Part shown: positions 9,150 through 18,915 of the stretch, one piece after another | Position numbering within the stretch: position 1 is the stretch's first letter | How the letters are laid out: each line of letters opens with the position of its first letter | Assembly (NCBI RefSeq): GCF_023634655.1 | Contig: NZ_JAMKMS010000001.1 | Span: 186,001 to 250,000 of the forward strand | Origin: Vibrio methylphosphonaticus | Lineage (GTDB): Bacteria > Pseudomonadota > Gammaproteobacteria > Enterobacterales > Vibrionaceae | DNA length: 64,000 nucleotides | Direction of reading: 5' to 3' | Notes under the pieces: generated by a model | What the model was told of the DNA's origin: nothing | The model's database searches: none | What the model saw: the letters and a program-made list of their open reading frames with translations, nothing else | Program-made: the position numbers and the translations under genes

Positions 9150-10364
9150 ATGAATGGCGGACAAATAGGTAACGTAGACTTAGTAAAACAACTTAATAGC
9201 GCAGCGGTGTACCGCTTGATTGACCGTCAAGGGCCTATCTCGCGCATTCAAGTTGCCGATGTGAGCCAATTGGCTCCAGCAAGCGTTACCAAAATCACCC
9301 GCCAGCTTTTAGAGCGCGGCCTCATTAAAGAGGTCGCTCAGCAAGCTTCGACAGGTGGACGACGCGCAATTTCACTGACCACCGAAGTCGCTCCGTTTCA
9401 TTCTGTCGCAGTGAGACTTGGCCGTGATTATGTGCAGCTTTCGCTGTACAACTTAGGGGGGAATGAGCTCGCTTTTGTCCAAAAAGAGCTGCATTACGCC
9501 AATCAAACTGAATTAGCAAATGGCCTAATGGCAAACCTACATGCCTTCCTTAGTGACCAAGAGCGTCGAATTGATCAGTTAATTGCCATCGGTATTACGC
9601 TTCCAGGCCTTGTCAATCCTACTACTGGCGTTGTTGAATACATGCCAAATACCGACATCGATAAACTTGAGCTGGCCGATCTAATTCGCTCTCAGTTTAA
9701 CGTCGAGTGTTTCGTTGGCAATGATGTAAGAGGTATGGCGTTAGCCGAACACTATTTTGGCTCTAGCCGAGATTGTCAGGACTCTATTCTGGTCAGTGTG
9801 CATCGCGGGACCGGCGCAGGTATCATAGTAAATGGACAAGTATTCCTAGGGTTCAATCGAAATGTCGGTGAGATTGGGCATATTCAAATTGATCCACTTG
9901 GCGAGCAATGCCAGTGCGGCAACTTTGGCTGTTTAGAGACCGTTGCAGCAAACCCAGCCATTGTACAGCGAGTAAAAAAGCTGATCGACCAAGGCTATGA
10001 ATCTTCACTCTCACTCAAAGAAGACATCACAATAGAAGACGTGTGTACGCATGCTCTTAATGGTGACGAGCTCTCTAAACAAAGCTTAGTCCGCGTGGGC
10101 AACCAACTAGGTAAAGCCATCGCCATGACGGTGAATCTATTCAACCCACAAAAAATCATTATTGCTGGCGATATTACCATGGCGAAAGACATCGTCTTCC
10201 CTGCGATTCAGCGTAATGTCGAGAATCAATCTCTCACCACTTTCCACACGGGTCTTCCTATCGTCGCGTCAGAAATAGACAAACAGCCGACCATGGGCGC
10301 ATTTGCCATGATCAAACGCGCTATGCTTAATGGTGTTCTGTTACAAAAATTGTTAGAAGATTGA
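9150..10364 (+). CDS. nagC: NagC-type ROK-family transcriptional repressor
   Basis: Repressor that senses GlcNAc-6-phosphate, 404 residues. The N-terminal winged helix covers about residues 10-80 (VADVSQLAPASVTKI). The ROK domain follows, with the GTGAG phosphate loop and the zinc-binding CQCGNFGCLE cluster. It is the second gene of nagAC, which gives autoregulation through the shared divergent control region. Mlc is the closest alternative; the nagA linkage favours NagC. Confidence 0.93.
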   Translation: MNGGQIGNVDLVKQLNSAAVYRLIDRQGPISRIQVADVSQLAPASVTKITRQLLERGLIKEVAQQASTGGRRAISLTTEVAPFHSVAVRLGRDYVQLSLYNLGGNELAFVQKELHYANQTELANGLMANLHAFLSDQERRIDQLIAIGITLPGLVNPTTGVVEYMPNTDIDKLELADLIRSQFNVECFVGNDVRGMALAEHYFGSSRDCQDSILVSVHRGTGAGIIVNGQVFLGFNRNVGEIGHIQIDPLGEQCQCGNFGCLETVAANPAIVQRVKKLIDQGYESSLSLKEDITIEDVCTHALNGDELSKQSLVRVGNQLGKAIAMTVNLFNPQKIIIAGDITMAKDIVFPAIQRNVENQSLTTFHTGLPIVASEIDKQPTMGAFAMIKRAMLNGVLLQKLLED

Positions 10365-10416
10365 GACCTTGTATCGAACCTATCAAATAATAGTTTGATA
10401 TACTTTGAATAAATGG

Positions 10417-10446
10417 ATGACCACACTTCGGTGTGGTCTTTTTTAT
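10417..10446 (+). terminator. terminator of nagAC
   Basis: GACCACAC-TTCG-GTGTGGTC followed by TTTTTT: a stable tetraloop stem with a T-run. Confidence 0.92.
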
Positions 10447-10467
10447 AGGCAAAAATTCGTCGTACTT

Positions 10468-12048
10468 ATGGAATTAATACTCGTTACCGTCGCCTTCTTA
10501 GCAGGCTTTCTTGCGTTAAAATGTCAACTGCCTCCTATGGTAGGCTTTTTACTCGCTGGATTTGTGCTCCATAGCTTTGGCTTTCAAACTTCAGATACTA
10601 TTATCACTCTGGCCGATCTTGGTGTCACGTTGTTGCTCTTTACCATCGGGCTAAAGCTTGATGTAAAAACCCTACTTTCTAAAGAAATATGGGCTGGAGC
10701 CACCATACATAACCTACTGTCGACCTTCTTATTTGCATTATTATTGGTCGGATTGAAAGTACTTGGCGTTTCTAGCCTGGCGACGCTTGAGATAGAACAA
10801 TTAATACTGCTCGGTTTCGCTCTGTCTTTTTCCAGCACCGTGTTTGCCGTTAAAACCTTACAAGAAAAAGGCGAGCTCAACGCCACGTATGGCACACTTG
10901 CGATTGGTATTCTTGTCATGCAAGATGTGTTCGCCGTGATTTTCTTAACCGCATCGACCGGTAAAATACCAGAATGGTATGCCCTCGCTTTATTTGCCCT
11001 GCCATTAGCACGACCTATCATGTTCAAATTACTCAATAAAGCTGGTCACGGTGAAATGCTAGTATTGAGTGGTATCTTTTTTGCGCTAGTAATGGGAGCA
11101 GGACTGTTCGAAATTGTTGGCATGAAGCCCGATCTAGGCGCGCTGATTCTAGGCATGTTGCTCGCGGCACACCCTAAAGCATCGGAGCTTTCAAAGTCAC
11201 TATTTAACCTCAAAGAACTGTTCCTAGTTTGTTTCTTTCTTAACATTGGACTCTCCGATCAGCCGACCATTGAAGGCTTTATACTCGGTGTGCTGCTATT
11301 GTTTTTACTGCCACTCAAAGGCGCGCTGTATTTTGTTGTCATCAACGCCTTCAAATTCCGTGTCCGTACTAGCTTATTAACCACACTCACACTTTTTAAC
11401 TTCAGCGAATTCGGTCTTATTGTTGGGGGACTCGCCTTTAAGTTAGGTTGGATATCCGGTGATATATTGGTGGCACTCGCTATCGCTGTGTCGTTGTCGT
11501 TTGTCATTTCAGCACCACTTAACCGTATCGGGCACTTGCTCTATTTGCGCTCTGCAAAATGGTTAAAGGAGCAGGCGGCTGAAAAAATAAATACACGTGA
11601 CCAATTCATCAATCCAGGTGAGGCTCAGGTACTGATCCTAGGAATGGGAAGAATTGGTACCGGAGCTTATGACGAGCTATATGAACGATACGGCAAGGTA
11701 AGTCTAGGTGTTGAAGTTCGTGAAGATGCCGCTTTACAGCATCAAAAACAAGGACGCAACGTCATTGCTGGTGACGCAACCGATCCAGATTTTTGGGAGC
11801 GAATTCTCGATACTGCGCACGTCAAACTGGTCTTATTGGCCATGCCTCACCATTTAGGTAACCAAACTGCGCTATCGCTTTTGCAACAAACTAACTTTAA
11901 TGGTCAAGTTGCTGCGATCGCAGCCTACCCGGATCAATTAGAGGAATTAGAAGCAAAAGGGGTGAATGCTGCCTTTAATATTTACAGTGAGGCGGGCAGC
12001 GGTTTTGCTCGTCATGTCTGCGAACAGCTCAACCCTTCATTAAAATAA
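10468..12048 (+). CDS. CPA2-family cation/proton antiporter with RCK domain
   Basis: Inner-membrane antiporter of 526 residues, related to KefB/KefC/YbaL. It is probably a potassium or sodium/proton exchanger. About twelve hydrophobic segments fill residues 1-370. A RCK/TrkA-N Rossmann domain begins near residue 385 with GMGRIGTGAYDEL, the glycine-rich nucleotide loop. I start it at the ATG at 10468 (MELILVTVAFLAG), where the first membrane helix begins; the frame is open further upstream but overlaps the nagC terminator. The transported ion cannot be read from the sequence. Confidence 0.85.
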   Translation: MELILVTVAFLAGFLALKCQLPPMVGFLLAGFVLHSFGFQTSDTIITLADLGVTLLLFTIGLKLDVKTLLSKEIWAGATIHNLLSTFLFALLLVGLKVLGVSSLATLEIEQLILLGFALSFSSTVFAVKTLQEKGELNATYGTLAIGILVMQDVFAVIFLTASTGKIPEWYALALFALPLARPIMFKLLNKAGHGEMLVLSGIFFALVMGAGLFEIVGMKPDLGALILGMLLAAHPKASELSKSLFNLKELFLVCFFLNIGLSDQPTIEGFILGVLLLFLLPLKGALYFVVINAFKFRVRTSLLTTLTLFNFSEFGLIVGGLAFKLGWISGDILVALAIAVSLSFVISAPLNRIGHLLYLRSAKWLKEQAAEKINTRDQFINPGEAQVLILGMGRIGTGAYDELYERYGKVSLGVEVREDAALQHQKQGRNVIAGDATDPDFWERILDTAHVKLVLLAMPHHLGNQTALSLLQQTNFNGQVAAIAAYPDQLEELEAKGVNAAFNIYSEAGSGFARHVCEQLNPSLK

Positions 12049-12055
12049 CCGATAG

Positions 12056-12092
12056 CTTTCTCTATAAGCGGGACTTCCGTTTATAGAGAAAG
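12056..12092 (+). repeat. stem-loop after the antiporter gene
   Basis: CTTTCTCTATAA pairs with TTATAGAGAAAG, and an inner CGG/CCG pair extends the stem. No T-run follows, so it may be a processing or stability hairpin or a poor terminator. The remaining stretch to asnB is AT-rich leader DNA. Confidence 0.55.
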
Positions 12093-12273
12093 ACGCAAAA
12101 ACGCTCACCTCTCGCACAAGATATAGATAAAATTCACCAAAACAATAAAATAATTAAATAAATTACAACAATGCCTGCTATTTGTTATCTTTTTCGTTCG
12201 CTGCGGTTGCTTTTTTTTGAGCAGATGGCAAATTGGATTCAAGAGATTTAGATTAAAACAAAAAGGAAGTGTT

Positions 12274-13938
12274 ATGTGTTCAATATTTGGCATTTTAGAC
12301 ATCAAGAGTGATGCAGCCGCCCTACGCCCAGTGGCGTTAGAAATGTCTAAAAAGCTTCGCCACCGTGGTCCCGATTGGTCCGGCATTTATTCATCGGATA
12401 AAGCCATCCTTGCCCATGAGCGTCTCGCTATTGTTGGTCTAAATAGTGGGGCTCAACCACTTTACAGCCAAGATAAAAAACACATCCTTGCCGTGAACGG
12501 TGAAATCTACAATCACAAAGAAATTCGTGCACGTTATGAAGACAAATATGACTTCCAAACGGACTCTGATTGCGAAGTTATTCTGGCTCTTTACCAAGAA
12601 TTCGGCGCCGATCTACTTGAAGAACTCAACGGCATCTTCGCGTTTGTTCTTTATGATGAAGAAAAAGACCAGTACCTCGTGGGACGTGACCACATTGGTA
12701 TTATCCCGCTATATCAAGGGTATGACGAACATGGTAACTACTATGTAGCGTCTGAAATGAAAGCTCTCGTTCCGGTTTGTAAAACGATCAGTGAGTTCCC
12801 TCCTGGTAGCTTTTATCGCTCACAAGATGCTGAACCTCAGCGTTATTACCTGCGTGACTGGAATGAGTATGCTGCCGTGCAAGGCAACTCAACCAGCAAA
12901 GCAGACCTAACCGAAGCATTGGAAGCGGCCGTTAAGCGCCAACTTATGACCGATGTACCTTATGGGGTGCTTCTCTCTGGTGGTCTGGATTCATCAATCA
13001 CTTCAGCCGTTGCAAAACGTTTTGCTGCGATGCGAATTGAAGATGATGGTCAATCAGAAGCGTGGTGGCCACAATTACACTCATTTGCTGTTGGCTTGGA
13101 AGGCGCTCCTGACCTTATTGCGGCTCGTGAAGTAGCAGACCAAATTGGTACCGTTCACCACGAAATGACGTATACCATTCAAGAAGGCTTAGATGCGATT
13201 CGTGACGTGATTTATCACATCGAAACTTACGACGTCACCACAATTCGCGCATCAACGCCAATGTACCTACTTGCTCGAAAGATCAAAGCAATGGGCATCA
13301 AAATGGTACTGTCTGGCGAAGGGGCTGACGAAATTTTCGGGGGCTACCTGTACTTCCACAAAGCACCTAACGCTAAAGAATTCCACGAAGAAACTGTGCG
13401 TAAATTGCTAGCACTCAATATGTTTGACTGTGCACGTGCGAACAAATCACTTGCTGCATGGGGCGTAGAAGGCCGCGTACCATTCTTGGACAAAGAGTTT
13501 ATTGACGTCGCGATGCGCTTGAACCCTGAAGATAAGATGTGTGGCAACGGTAAAATGGAGAAGCACATCTTACGAGAGTGTTTCGAACATTACCTACCTG
13601 AAGCTATCGCTTGGCGCCAAAAAGAGCAGTTCTCTGACGGCGTAGGTTACGACTGGATTGATACTCTTAAAGCAGTAGCAGAAGAAAAGGTCACCGACAC
13701 ACAAATGGAAACGGCAGCCTTTAGGTTCCCATACAACACGCCAACAACAAAAGAAGGTTACGCATACCGTGAAATCTTTGAAGAGCTATTCCCTCTGGAA
13801 TCTGCGGCGCAATGTGTCCCTGGCGGTCCATCAGTAGCCTGCTCTTCAGCAAAAGCGATTGAATGGGATGAGTCATTCCAAAACTGTGTCGACCCATCGG
13901 GTCGTGCGGTTCAAGCCGTTCACAATGATGCTTACTAG
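12274..13938 (+). CDS. asnB: Asparagine synthetase B (glutamine-hydrolysing)
   Basis: Makes asparagine from aspartate with glutamine or ammonia and ATP, 554 residues. The start ATG at 12274 is fixed by the mature N-terminus MCSIFGI, since Cys2 is the class II amidotransferase nucleophile, and by AAGGAAG upstream. The glutaminase domain covers about residues 1-190. The synthetase domain carries LLSGGLDSS, the PP-loop pyrophosphate motif, near residue 230. Length and motifs match E. coli AsnB. It is monocistronic. Confidence 0.97.
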   Translation: MCSIFGILDIKSDAAALRPVALEMSKKLRHRGPDWSGIYSSDKAILAHERLAIVGLNSGAQPLYSQDKKHILAVNGEIYNHKEIRARYEDKYDFQTDSDCEVILALYQEFGADLLEELNGIFAFVLYDEEKDQYLVGRDHIGIIPLYQGYDEHGNYYVASEMKALVPVCKTISEFPPGSFYRSQDAEPQRYYLRDWNEYAAVQGNSTSKADLTEALEAAVKRQLMTDVPYGVLLSGGLDSSITSAVAKRFAAMRIEDDGQSEAWWPQLHSFAVGLEGAPDLIAAREVADQIGTVHHEMTYTIQEGLDAIRDVIYHIETYDVTTIRASTPMYLLARKIKAMGIKMVLSGEGADEIFGGYLYFHKAPNAKEFHEETVRKLLALNMFDCARANKSLAAWGVEGRVPFLDKEFIDVAMRLNPEDKMCGNGKMEKHILRECFEHYLPEAIAWRQKEQFSDGVGYDWIDTLKAVAEEKVTDTQMETAAFRFPYNTPTTKEGYAYREIFEELFPLESAAQCVPGGPSVACSSAKAIEWDESFQNCVDPSGRAVQAVHNDAY

Positions 13939-13970
13939 ACGTTAAACGAGAAAATACGACTCGCTTGATA

Positions 13971-14001
13971 AAAAAAACCAGCCTCTTGGCTGGTTTTTTT
14001 A
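13971..14001. terminator. bidirectional terminator, asnB / nnrS
   Basis: AAAAACCAGCC-TCTT-GGCTGGTTTTT between convergent genes, with A and T runs outside. Confidence 0.9.
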
Positions 14002-14013
14002 TGGTAAATGACA

Positions 14014-15198
14014 CTAGCCTGGATGACCATCGACACGAGGCGTAATCAGCATTTTTCCAAAATGATACACATACATTGAGAACGCATAAGCCCATAACCC
14101 AGCACTCACATCAATCATAGTGAACATATGTTGCGGCCAGGTCGCGACACCAATACTGCGTAACAATGCGGCCATCGTAACGGCCAAAAAAGGCAGCGTC
14201 ATATTGGGACCTTGATAGATAGCACGCCCGGTATGCCCCATTGTCACCCGAGTTATCATTGCCAAAATCAAACCGCCTAACGCTCCAACCGCAAATAAAT
14301 GCAACATAGCATGCGCTGCAAACGCATCCGTCAAAAGACCGCGATAGAGCAAGCTCAAAGGGATACAAAGATAGGCCAGCATTAACGACCACACCAAAGG
14401 CTCAGACAGTGTTAGCCAAGGTTTCCAACGTACCCACTTCACCAACTGAAACACTCCAGCAACCAGCATTAACGGTTGGCTAAGGGTTGCAAAGGATAAC
14501 GGGAAAAAGCTCAGTACAAACAACCCGACTAATGGCAGTGTCGCCCCCCACTCGATCCAAACTTTAGGCTGCGGTTTATCGTATTGAAAGCGCTTAGCCG
14601 CAAAAAAAGGAATCACGCGACCGCCCATGATTGACAACAAAATCGTAAACCACCAAAGCATGGCCTGCCATACCGCGCTGCTACTAAAAGGAGGCATCCC
14701 TTTAACCGTCGCGAAGCTAGCAAAGTTAGCAAAAATAGCGAGAAGAAATAACGGAACAAAAAATAGGTTCTTCCAGCCTTTGGCAGCATATACCCGTATC
14801 CCAATTTCATAGGCTGCTAACAATATAAACAAGGATTCAATGATAGAGATCAACCACAGTGGCGTTGGCGTCCAAAACAAGATTCTTGGTGCCAGCCATA
14901 GTGCGACCAAAACCAGTAAGCGATGGTGTTTGGTACCATTCACGCCCGTCCACGTTTGCACGGCAGTCAAAACAAAGCCCACAACAATCGCCATAGAAAA
15001 GCCAAAAATCATTTCATGTGCATGCCACCATAATGCCGGGACATGCAGTATGTCAGGCTGCCCTTTTTGGAACATGATAACCCAAGCCACGACAGCAAAG
15101 ATGGCATACACACTTCCCATTAAAAAGAACGGACGAAAACCAAGACGTAACCATGCTGGGATCTTTTCTTCCACTTTTTTGTCTGTAATATTTATCAT
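14014..15198 (-). CDS. nnrS: NnrS family membrane protein (nitric oxide stress)
   Basis: Polytopic inner-membrane protein of 394 residues with about twelve hydrophobic segments. NnrS proteins bind haem and copper and protect against nitric oxide. Family features are WLRLGFRPFFLMGS at the N-terminus, WHAHEMIFGFS near residue 60 with likely metal/haem-ligand histidines, and HLFAVGALGGLILAMITRV near residue 305. The gene is alone on its strand. A 36-bp palindrome lies about 105 bases upstream of its start. Confidence 0.9.
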   Translation of the reverse strand: MINITDKKVEEKIPAWLRLGFRPFFLMGSVYAIFAVVAWVIMFQKGQPDILHVPALWWHAHEMIFGFSMAIVVGFVLTAVQTWTGVNGTKHHRLLVLVALWLAPRILFWTPTPLWLISIIESLFILLAAYEIGIRVYAAKGWKNLFFVPLFLLAIFANFASFATVKGMPPFSSSAVWQAMLWWFTILLSIMGGRVIPFFAAKRFQYDKPQPKVWIEWGATLPLVGLFVLSFFPLSFATLSQPLMLVAGVFQLVKWVRWKPWLTLSEPLVWSLMLAYLCIPLSLLYRGLLTDAFAAHAMLHLFAVGALGGLILAMITRVTMGHTGRAIYQGPNMTLPFLAVTMAALLRSIGVATWPQHMFTMIDVSAGLWAYAFSMYVYHFGKMLITPRVDGHPG

Positions 15199-15303
15199 CG
15201 TACTTCACTTAATAATCAATCTAATTACTGCAATGCACATTTCATTCCAATACCATTACTTCTTATATAACAGTCAATTAAACTTACACCACTTACCATA
15301 AGT

Positions 15304-15339
15304 GTCATTTAGACTTAATTTTAATTAAGTCTAAATGAC
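15304..15339. repeat. 36-bp near-perfect palindrome upstream of nnrS
   Basis: Seventeen bases (15304-15320) pair perfectly with 15323-15339 around a TT centre. The arms read GTCATTTAGACTTAATT and its complement. It lies between divergent nnrS and galR, with no T-run beside it, so a protein-binding site is more likely than a terminator. The short word GACTCAA occurs at 15337-15343 and again at 15356-15362. Confidence 0.85.
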
Positions 15340-15390
15340 TCAAAGAAATCCATTAGACTCAAGCTATAAACAACAAAAGCCCCCCAATTT

Positions 15391-15407
15391 GTGTAAAACG
15401 TTTACAC
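15391..15407. promoter_or_regulatory. GalR/LacI-family operator upstream of galR
   Basis: GTGTAAAACGTTTACAC matches the GalR consensus GTGTAAACGTTTACAC with one inserted A. It is 123 bases before the galR start, so autoregulation is likely. A shorter palindrome, TTGTG-CAT-CACAA, lies near 15436-15448. Confidence 0.6.
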
Positions 15408-15529
15408 CTGAGCTGAATTCCCGTTATTGTTAGTGTTGTGCATCACAAACCCTTTATTTTTGTGAAACATTGTTTGCGATATTTACACAACAAGCGTCTA
15501 ATTACTTTATAGATTATAAGAGGTTTCAG

Positions 15530-16531
15530 ATGGCAACGATAAAAGATGTCGCAAAAGAAGCAGGTGTCTCCGTAGCAACCGTTTCTCGCGTGATCAACAA
15601 ATCACCTAAAGCAAGCGCCGCTTCAATCGCATCTGTGACAACGGCGATGAAAAAACTCGGTTATCGACCGAATGCCAATGCACGAGCGTTAGTCAGCCAA
15701 AGTACGAATACGGTTGGTGTCCTCGTGAGTGACGTATCCGACCCATTTTTTGGCACCTTGGTGAAAGCGGTCGATAAAGTCGCACACCAACATGGAAAAC
15801 ATATTCTGGTCGGCAACGGTTATCACGATGCAGAAGAGGAAAGGAAAGCGATTGAGCTATTGATCAACAGCCGCTGTGATGCGCTGGTTATCCACTCAAA
15901 ATCGCTTTCTGACGAAGAATTAATCCAGTACGCTGGAGAAGTGAAAGGGCTTGTTTACATCAATCGAGATATCCCTCAGCTACCGGGTCGCTGTATCTCC
16001 TTGGATAACTACAAAGGCGCTTACATTGCCACTGAACACCTCATTCGTAATGGGCATACGAACATCGCCTGTGTCGCCTCATCGCACAACATTGAAGATG
16101 TAGACCAACGTCTTGCCGGTTACCGAGCTGCACTAGACGCTAATAATATCAACTTGTCAGCCAGCTTTATTGAATATGGTTCACCAGACAGCGATGGCGG
16201 TGAAAAAGCCATGACCAACCTGCTCACTAAGTCCCTGCCTATCACGGCAGTCGTCGCCTACAATGACAATATGGCAGCTGGTGCTCTTTCTGTTTTGGAA
16301 GAAAACCAATACGCATTGCCAAGTCAAATATCAATCATTGGTTTCGATGACGGCTTAATTGCCAAGTACCTGCACCCTAAACTCACCACCATCCGTTATC
16401 CAATTCAGATGATGGCAGAAAAAGCGGCGCAAATTGCCGTTGCACTATCTAAGAACGAATACGTCGAAACCGAGCCTATGGTTTACTCACCAACCTTAGT
16501 ACAAAGAGCATCTGTCAGTCGCGCCAGCTAA
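15530..16531 (+). CDS. galR: GalR/GalS-type LacI-family repressor
   Basis: Transcription repressor of 333 residues. The N-terminal LacI helix-turn-helix is ATIKDVAKEAGVSVATVSRV, followed by a hinge helix near residue 50. The periplasmic-binding-protein-like ligand domain runs from about residue 60 to 330. I chose the ATG at 15530, preceded by AAGAGG; 20 upstream in-frame codons lack homology. It lies beside, and convergent with, the galETKM operon. Matching operators occur at several promoters in the block, so galactose is the probable inducer. GalR and GalS cannot be told apart by sequence alone. Confidence 0.9.
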   Translation: MATIKDVAKEAGVSVATVSRVINKSPKASAASIASVTTAMKKLGYRPNANARALVSQSTNTVGVLVSDVSDPFFGTLVKAVDKVAHQHGKHILVGNGYHDAEEERKAIELLINSRCDALVIHSKSLSDEELIQYAGEVKGLVYINRDIPQLPGRCISLDNYKGAYIATEHLIRNGHTNIACVASSHNIEDVDQRLAGYRAALDANNINLSASFIEYGSPDSDGGEKAMTNLLTKSLPITAVVAYNDNMAAGALSVLEENQYALPSQISIIGFDDGLIAKYLHPKLTTIRYPIQMMAEKAAQIAVALSKNEYVETEPMVYSPTLVQRASVSRAS

Positions 16532-16547
16532 TCACAATGATAAATTA

Positions 16548-16603
16548 AAAAACTACCCACCAGTAAACCACACAGCTTGGCCCGCGTGGTTTACTGGTGG
16601 GTA
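16548..16603 (-). terminator. terminator of the galETKM operon
   Basis: An 18-bp perfect stem (16554-16571 with 16586-16603) has its T-run on the minus strand (A-run at 16547-16552), just past galM. It may also halt galR transcripts from the other side. Confidence 0.85.
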
Positions 16604-16613
16604 ACGAACAGCA

Positions 16614-17687
16614 TCAAAAATGGAAGCGATAGGTCGTACTCTGTTGGTAGCTCTCTCCAACATTCAGTATCCCATTGTCACGTCCCCACTCAGGGTGGTT
16701 CGGTCCATCCGGGAAATATTGAGTTTCCAGTGCTATTCCATGAAGATTAGCGTAATTCTGACTAACCCCCGGCGCATTACCTAAAAAATTACCCGTATAC
16801 AACTGCATAGAAGGTTTCGTCGTTAGCACATCCATCGTGACATCATGCTGCGGTGACACTAACGTCGAGACGACTGCTTGACCATTCGTTAATTCAGCAT
16901 CAAATATAAAAGTATGATCGTATCCACCAGCGATCTGCTGGTCCTTATCGGCTAAAAAGTCGCGACCGACAATTTTTTCTTCTCTAAAATCAAAGCTTGT
17001 TGCATTGACCGATTTTAATTCGCCAAGTGGAATCAAATCTTCCCTTGTCGGTAAGTAAGCGTTGGCGAACATTTTCAGCTTATGATCGATGCTTTTTGCT
17101 GAGCTTGACTCTCCCGACAAGTTGAAATAGGCATGATTGGTCAAATTCATTGCCGTGGTTTGATCACAGGATGCTTGATAACGAATACTCAATTCGTTGT
17201 TGTCACCAAGATGATACGTCACTTGAATACTGGCATTGCCCGGAAAACCCTGATCGCCATCTTTAGATTCAAGAGAAAAAACAAGTGTTGATTCAGTGTG
17301 CGAGTCGATACTCCAACGGCGCTTATCAAAACCCTCCACACCCCCATGCAAAGCATTTTCGCCATTATTACAAGTGACTTGATACGACTTGCCACCTATC
17401 TCGAATTGCCCTTTATCAATTCGATTGGCGTATCTTCCCACCACTGAACCAAAATACGCCCCTTGTCTCATGTGCTCAGCCATATTCGGAGAACGTAATA
17501 GCACCTCCCGCTGTTCGCCGGACAAAGGCAACGAGCAACTTAACCATGTGGCACCGATATCCATAAATGATGCGGTCATACCTGCTGCATTACTAAGGTG
17601 AAACACTTTCGCAGGGAGACCGTCAAAGGACACATCCTGAGTCATGGAGTCTTCAATCGTGCTCAATCGCTCGTTGTTGTTCGTCAT
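16614..17687 (-). CDS. galM: Aldose 1-epimerase (galactose mutarotase)
   Basis: Interconverts beta- and alpha-D-galactose so that galactokinase has its substrate. It has 357 residues from the ATG at 17687, two bases after the galK stop codon. The beta-sandwich family motifs GRYANRIDKGQF, NHAYFNLSG and the C-terminal ALETQYFPDGPNHP are present; the last region carries the catalytic Glu and the NHAYF region a catalytic His. Last gene of the operon. Confidence 0.95.
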   Translation of the reverse strand: MTNNNERLSTIEDSMTQDVSFDGLPAKVFHLSNAAGMTASFMDIGATWLSCSLPLSGEQREVLLRSPNMAEHMRQGAYFGSVVGRYANRIDKGQFEIGGKSYQVTCNNGENALHGGVEGFDKRRWSIDSHTESTLVFSLESKDGDQGFPGNASIQVTYHLGDNNELSIRYQASCDQTTAMNLTNHAYFNLSGESSSAKSIDHKLKMFANAYLPTREDLIPLGELKSVNATSFDFREEKIVGRDFLADKDQQIAGGYDHTFIFDAELTNGQAVVSTLVSPQHDVTMDVLTTKPSMQLYTGNFLGNAPGVSQNYANLHGIALETQYFPDGPNHPEWGRDNGILNVGESYQQSTTYRFHF

Positions 17688-17689
17688 TG

Positions 17690-18841
17690 TTATACTACTC
17701 CCGCGCCATCTTTTGCTTGGCACACATAGATCGACTCTTTAAGACCCGTTGCCACTTCATACTGCTCAGCAATTGCCGACGTCACCGCATCAACCAATGA
17801 CGGTGGAATCAAAGCAACCACACACCCACCGAAACCGCCACCGGTCATACGCACACCACCCTGCTCGCCAATGACACTCTTAACAATGTCCACAATGGTA
17901 TCGACTTCTTTCACTGTGATTTCGAAGTCATCACGCATGGAAGCATGAGATTGCGCCATCAATTCTCCCATACGCTTCATATCACCTGCACTCAACGCTT
18001 TTGCCGCCTCTTCGGTGCGGTCATTCTCGGTTATGATGTGACGAGCTCGCTTTGCTACCGTTTCATCAAGCTCGGAAACTCGCTCATTGAACTGTTCTAT
18101 CGTCACGTCACGCAGCGCTTTCACCGTAAAGATACGCGCTGCTTCTTCACATTGTTCGCGGCGGGTATTGTATTCACTGTCCACCAAGCCACGCTTTTTA
18201 TTCGAGTTAATAATAACCACAGCCATATCCTCAGGCATTGACACCGCTTGAGTTTCAAGACTGCGGCAATCAATCAATAGCGCGTGATTTTCTTTACCTT
18301 CGGCAGAAATAAGTTGGTCCATGATGCCGCAGTTACACCCCACAAACTCATTTTCAGCTTGCTGACCATTAAGGGCGACTTCAGCTTGGGTTATCGCTAG
18401 GCTATACAATGCTTTAAAGGTTTGGCCAATCACAACTTCCAACGCTGCTGATGAACTTAAACCAGCACCTTGAGGTACATTGCCTGACACCGAAATATCC
18501 GCACCACCAATTTGGTAACCACGCGCCAGTAGGAACTTGACCACCCCACGGATGTAATTCGCCCACATTTTTTCTGGCTGGAAGGTAATGTCTTTGGTGA
18601 TATCAAATTCATCCATCGCATCTTGGTAATCAACTGATACCACTCGAACAATATTGTCATCACGTTTTGCTGCAGCAACCACGGTTTGGTAGTTAATGGC
18701 ACACGGTAGGACAAAACCATCGTTGTAGTCAGTATGCTCGCCAATTAGGTTCACGCGTCCCGGGGCTTGAATGAAGTGAGTAGGCTTGTAGCCCAGTATA
18801 TTCTCAAAAGAATTTGCTACGCTTTGGATTAAATCTTTCAT
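17690..18841 (-). CDS. galK: Galactokinase
   Basis: GHMP-family kinase phosphorylating galactose at C1, 383 residues. The galactokinase signature [16 protein letters not shown] lies near residues 28-43, and the ATP-binding motif [11 protein letters not shown] near residue 120. The third GHMP motif is MTGGGFGGC near the C-terminus. I start at the ATG at 18841 ([11 protein letters not shown]), where galactokinase homology begins. galT precedes it by 74 bases. Confidence 0.97.
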   Translation of the reverse strand: MKDLIQSVANSFENILGYKPTHFIQAPGRVNLIGEHTDYNDGFVLPCAINYQTVVAAAKRDDNIVRVVSVDYQDAMDEFDITKDITFQPEKMWANYIRGVVKFLLARGYQIGGADISVSGNVPQGAGLSSSAALEVVIGQTFKALYSLAITQAEVALNGQQAENEFVGCNCGIMDQLISAEGKENHALLIDCRSLETQAVSMPEDMAVVIINSNKKRGLVDSEYNTRREQCEEAARIFTVKALRDVTIEQFNERVSELDETVAKRARHIITENDRTEEAAKALSAGDMKRMGELMAQSHASMRDDFEITVKEVDTIVDIVKSVIGEQGGVRMTGGGFGGCVVALIPPSLVDAVTSAIAEQYEVATGLKESIYVCQAKDGAGVV

Positions 18842-18915
18842 TTTCGATTCTCTCAATACCTGATGCCTCAGTGCGAACAATGTTCAGCCCCACTTCATAG
18901 CATCAAATTTCTAAA

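Noticed and set aside
12171..12251. 26-codon open frame upstream of asnB as a possible leader peptide
   Set aside because: No Shine-Dalgarno sequence, no run of Asn codons, and no terminator/antiterminator pair linked to it; likely chance.
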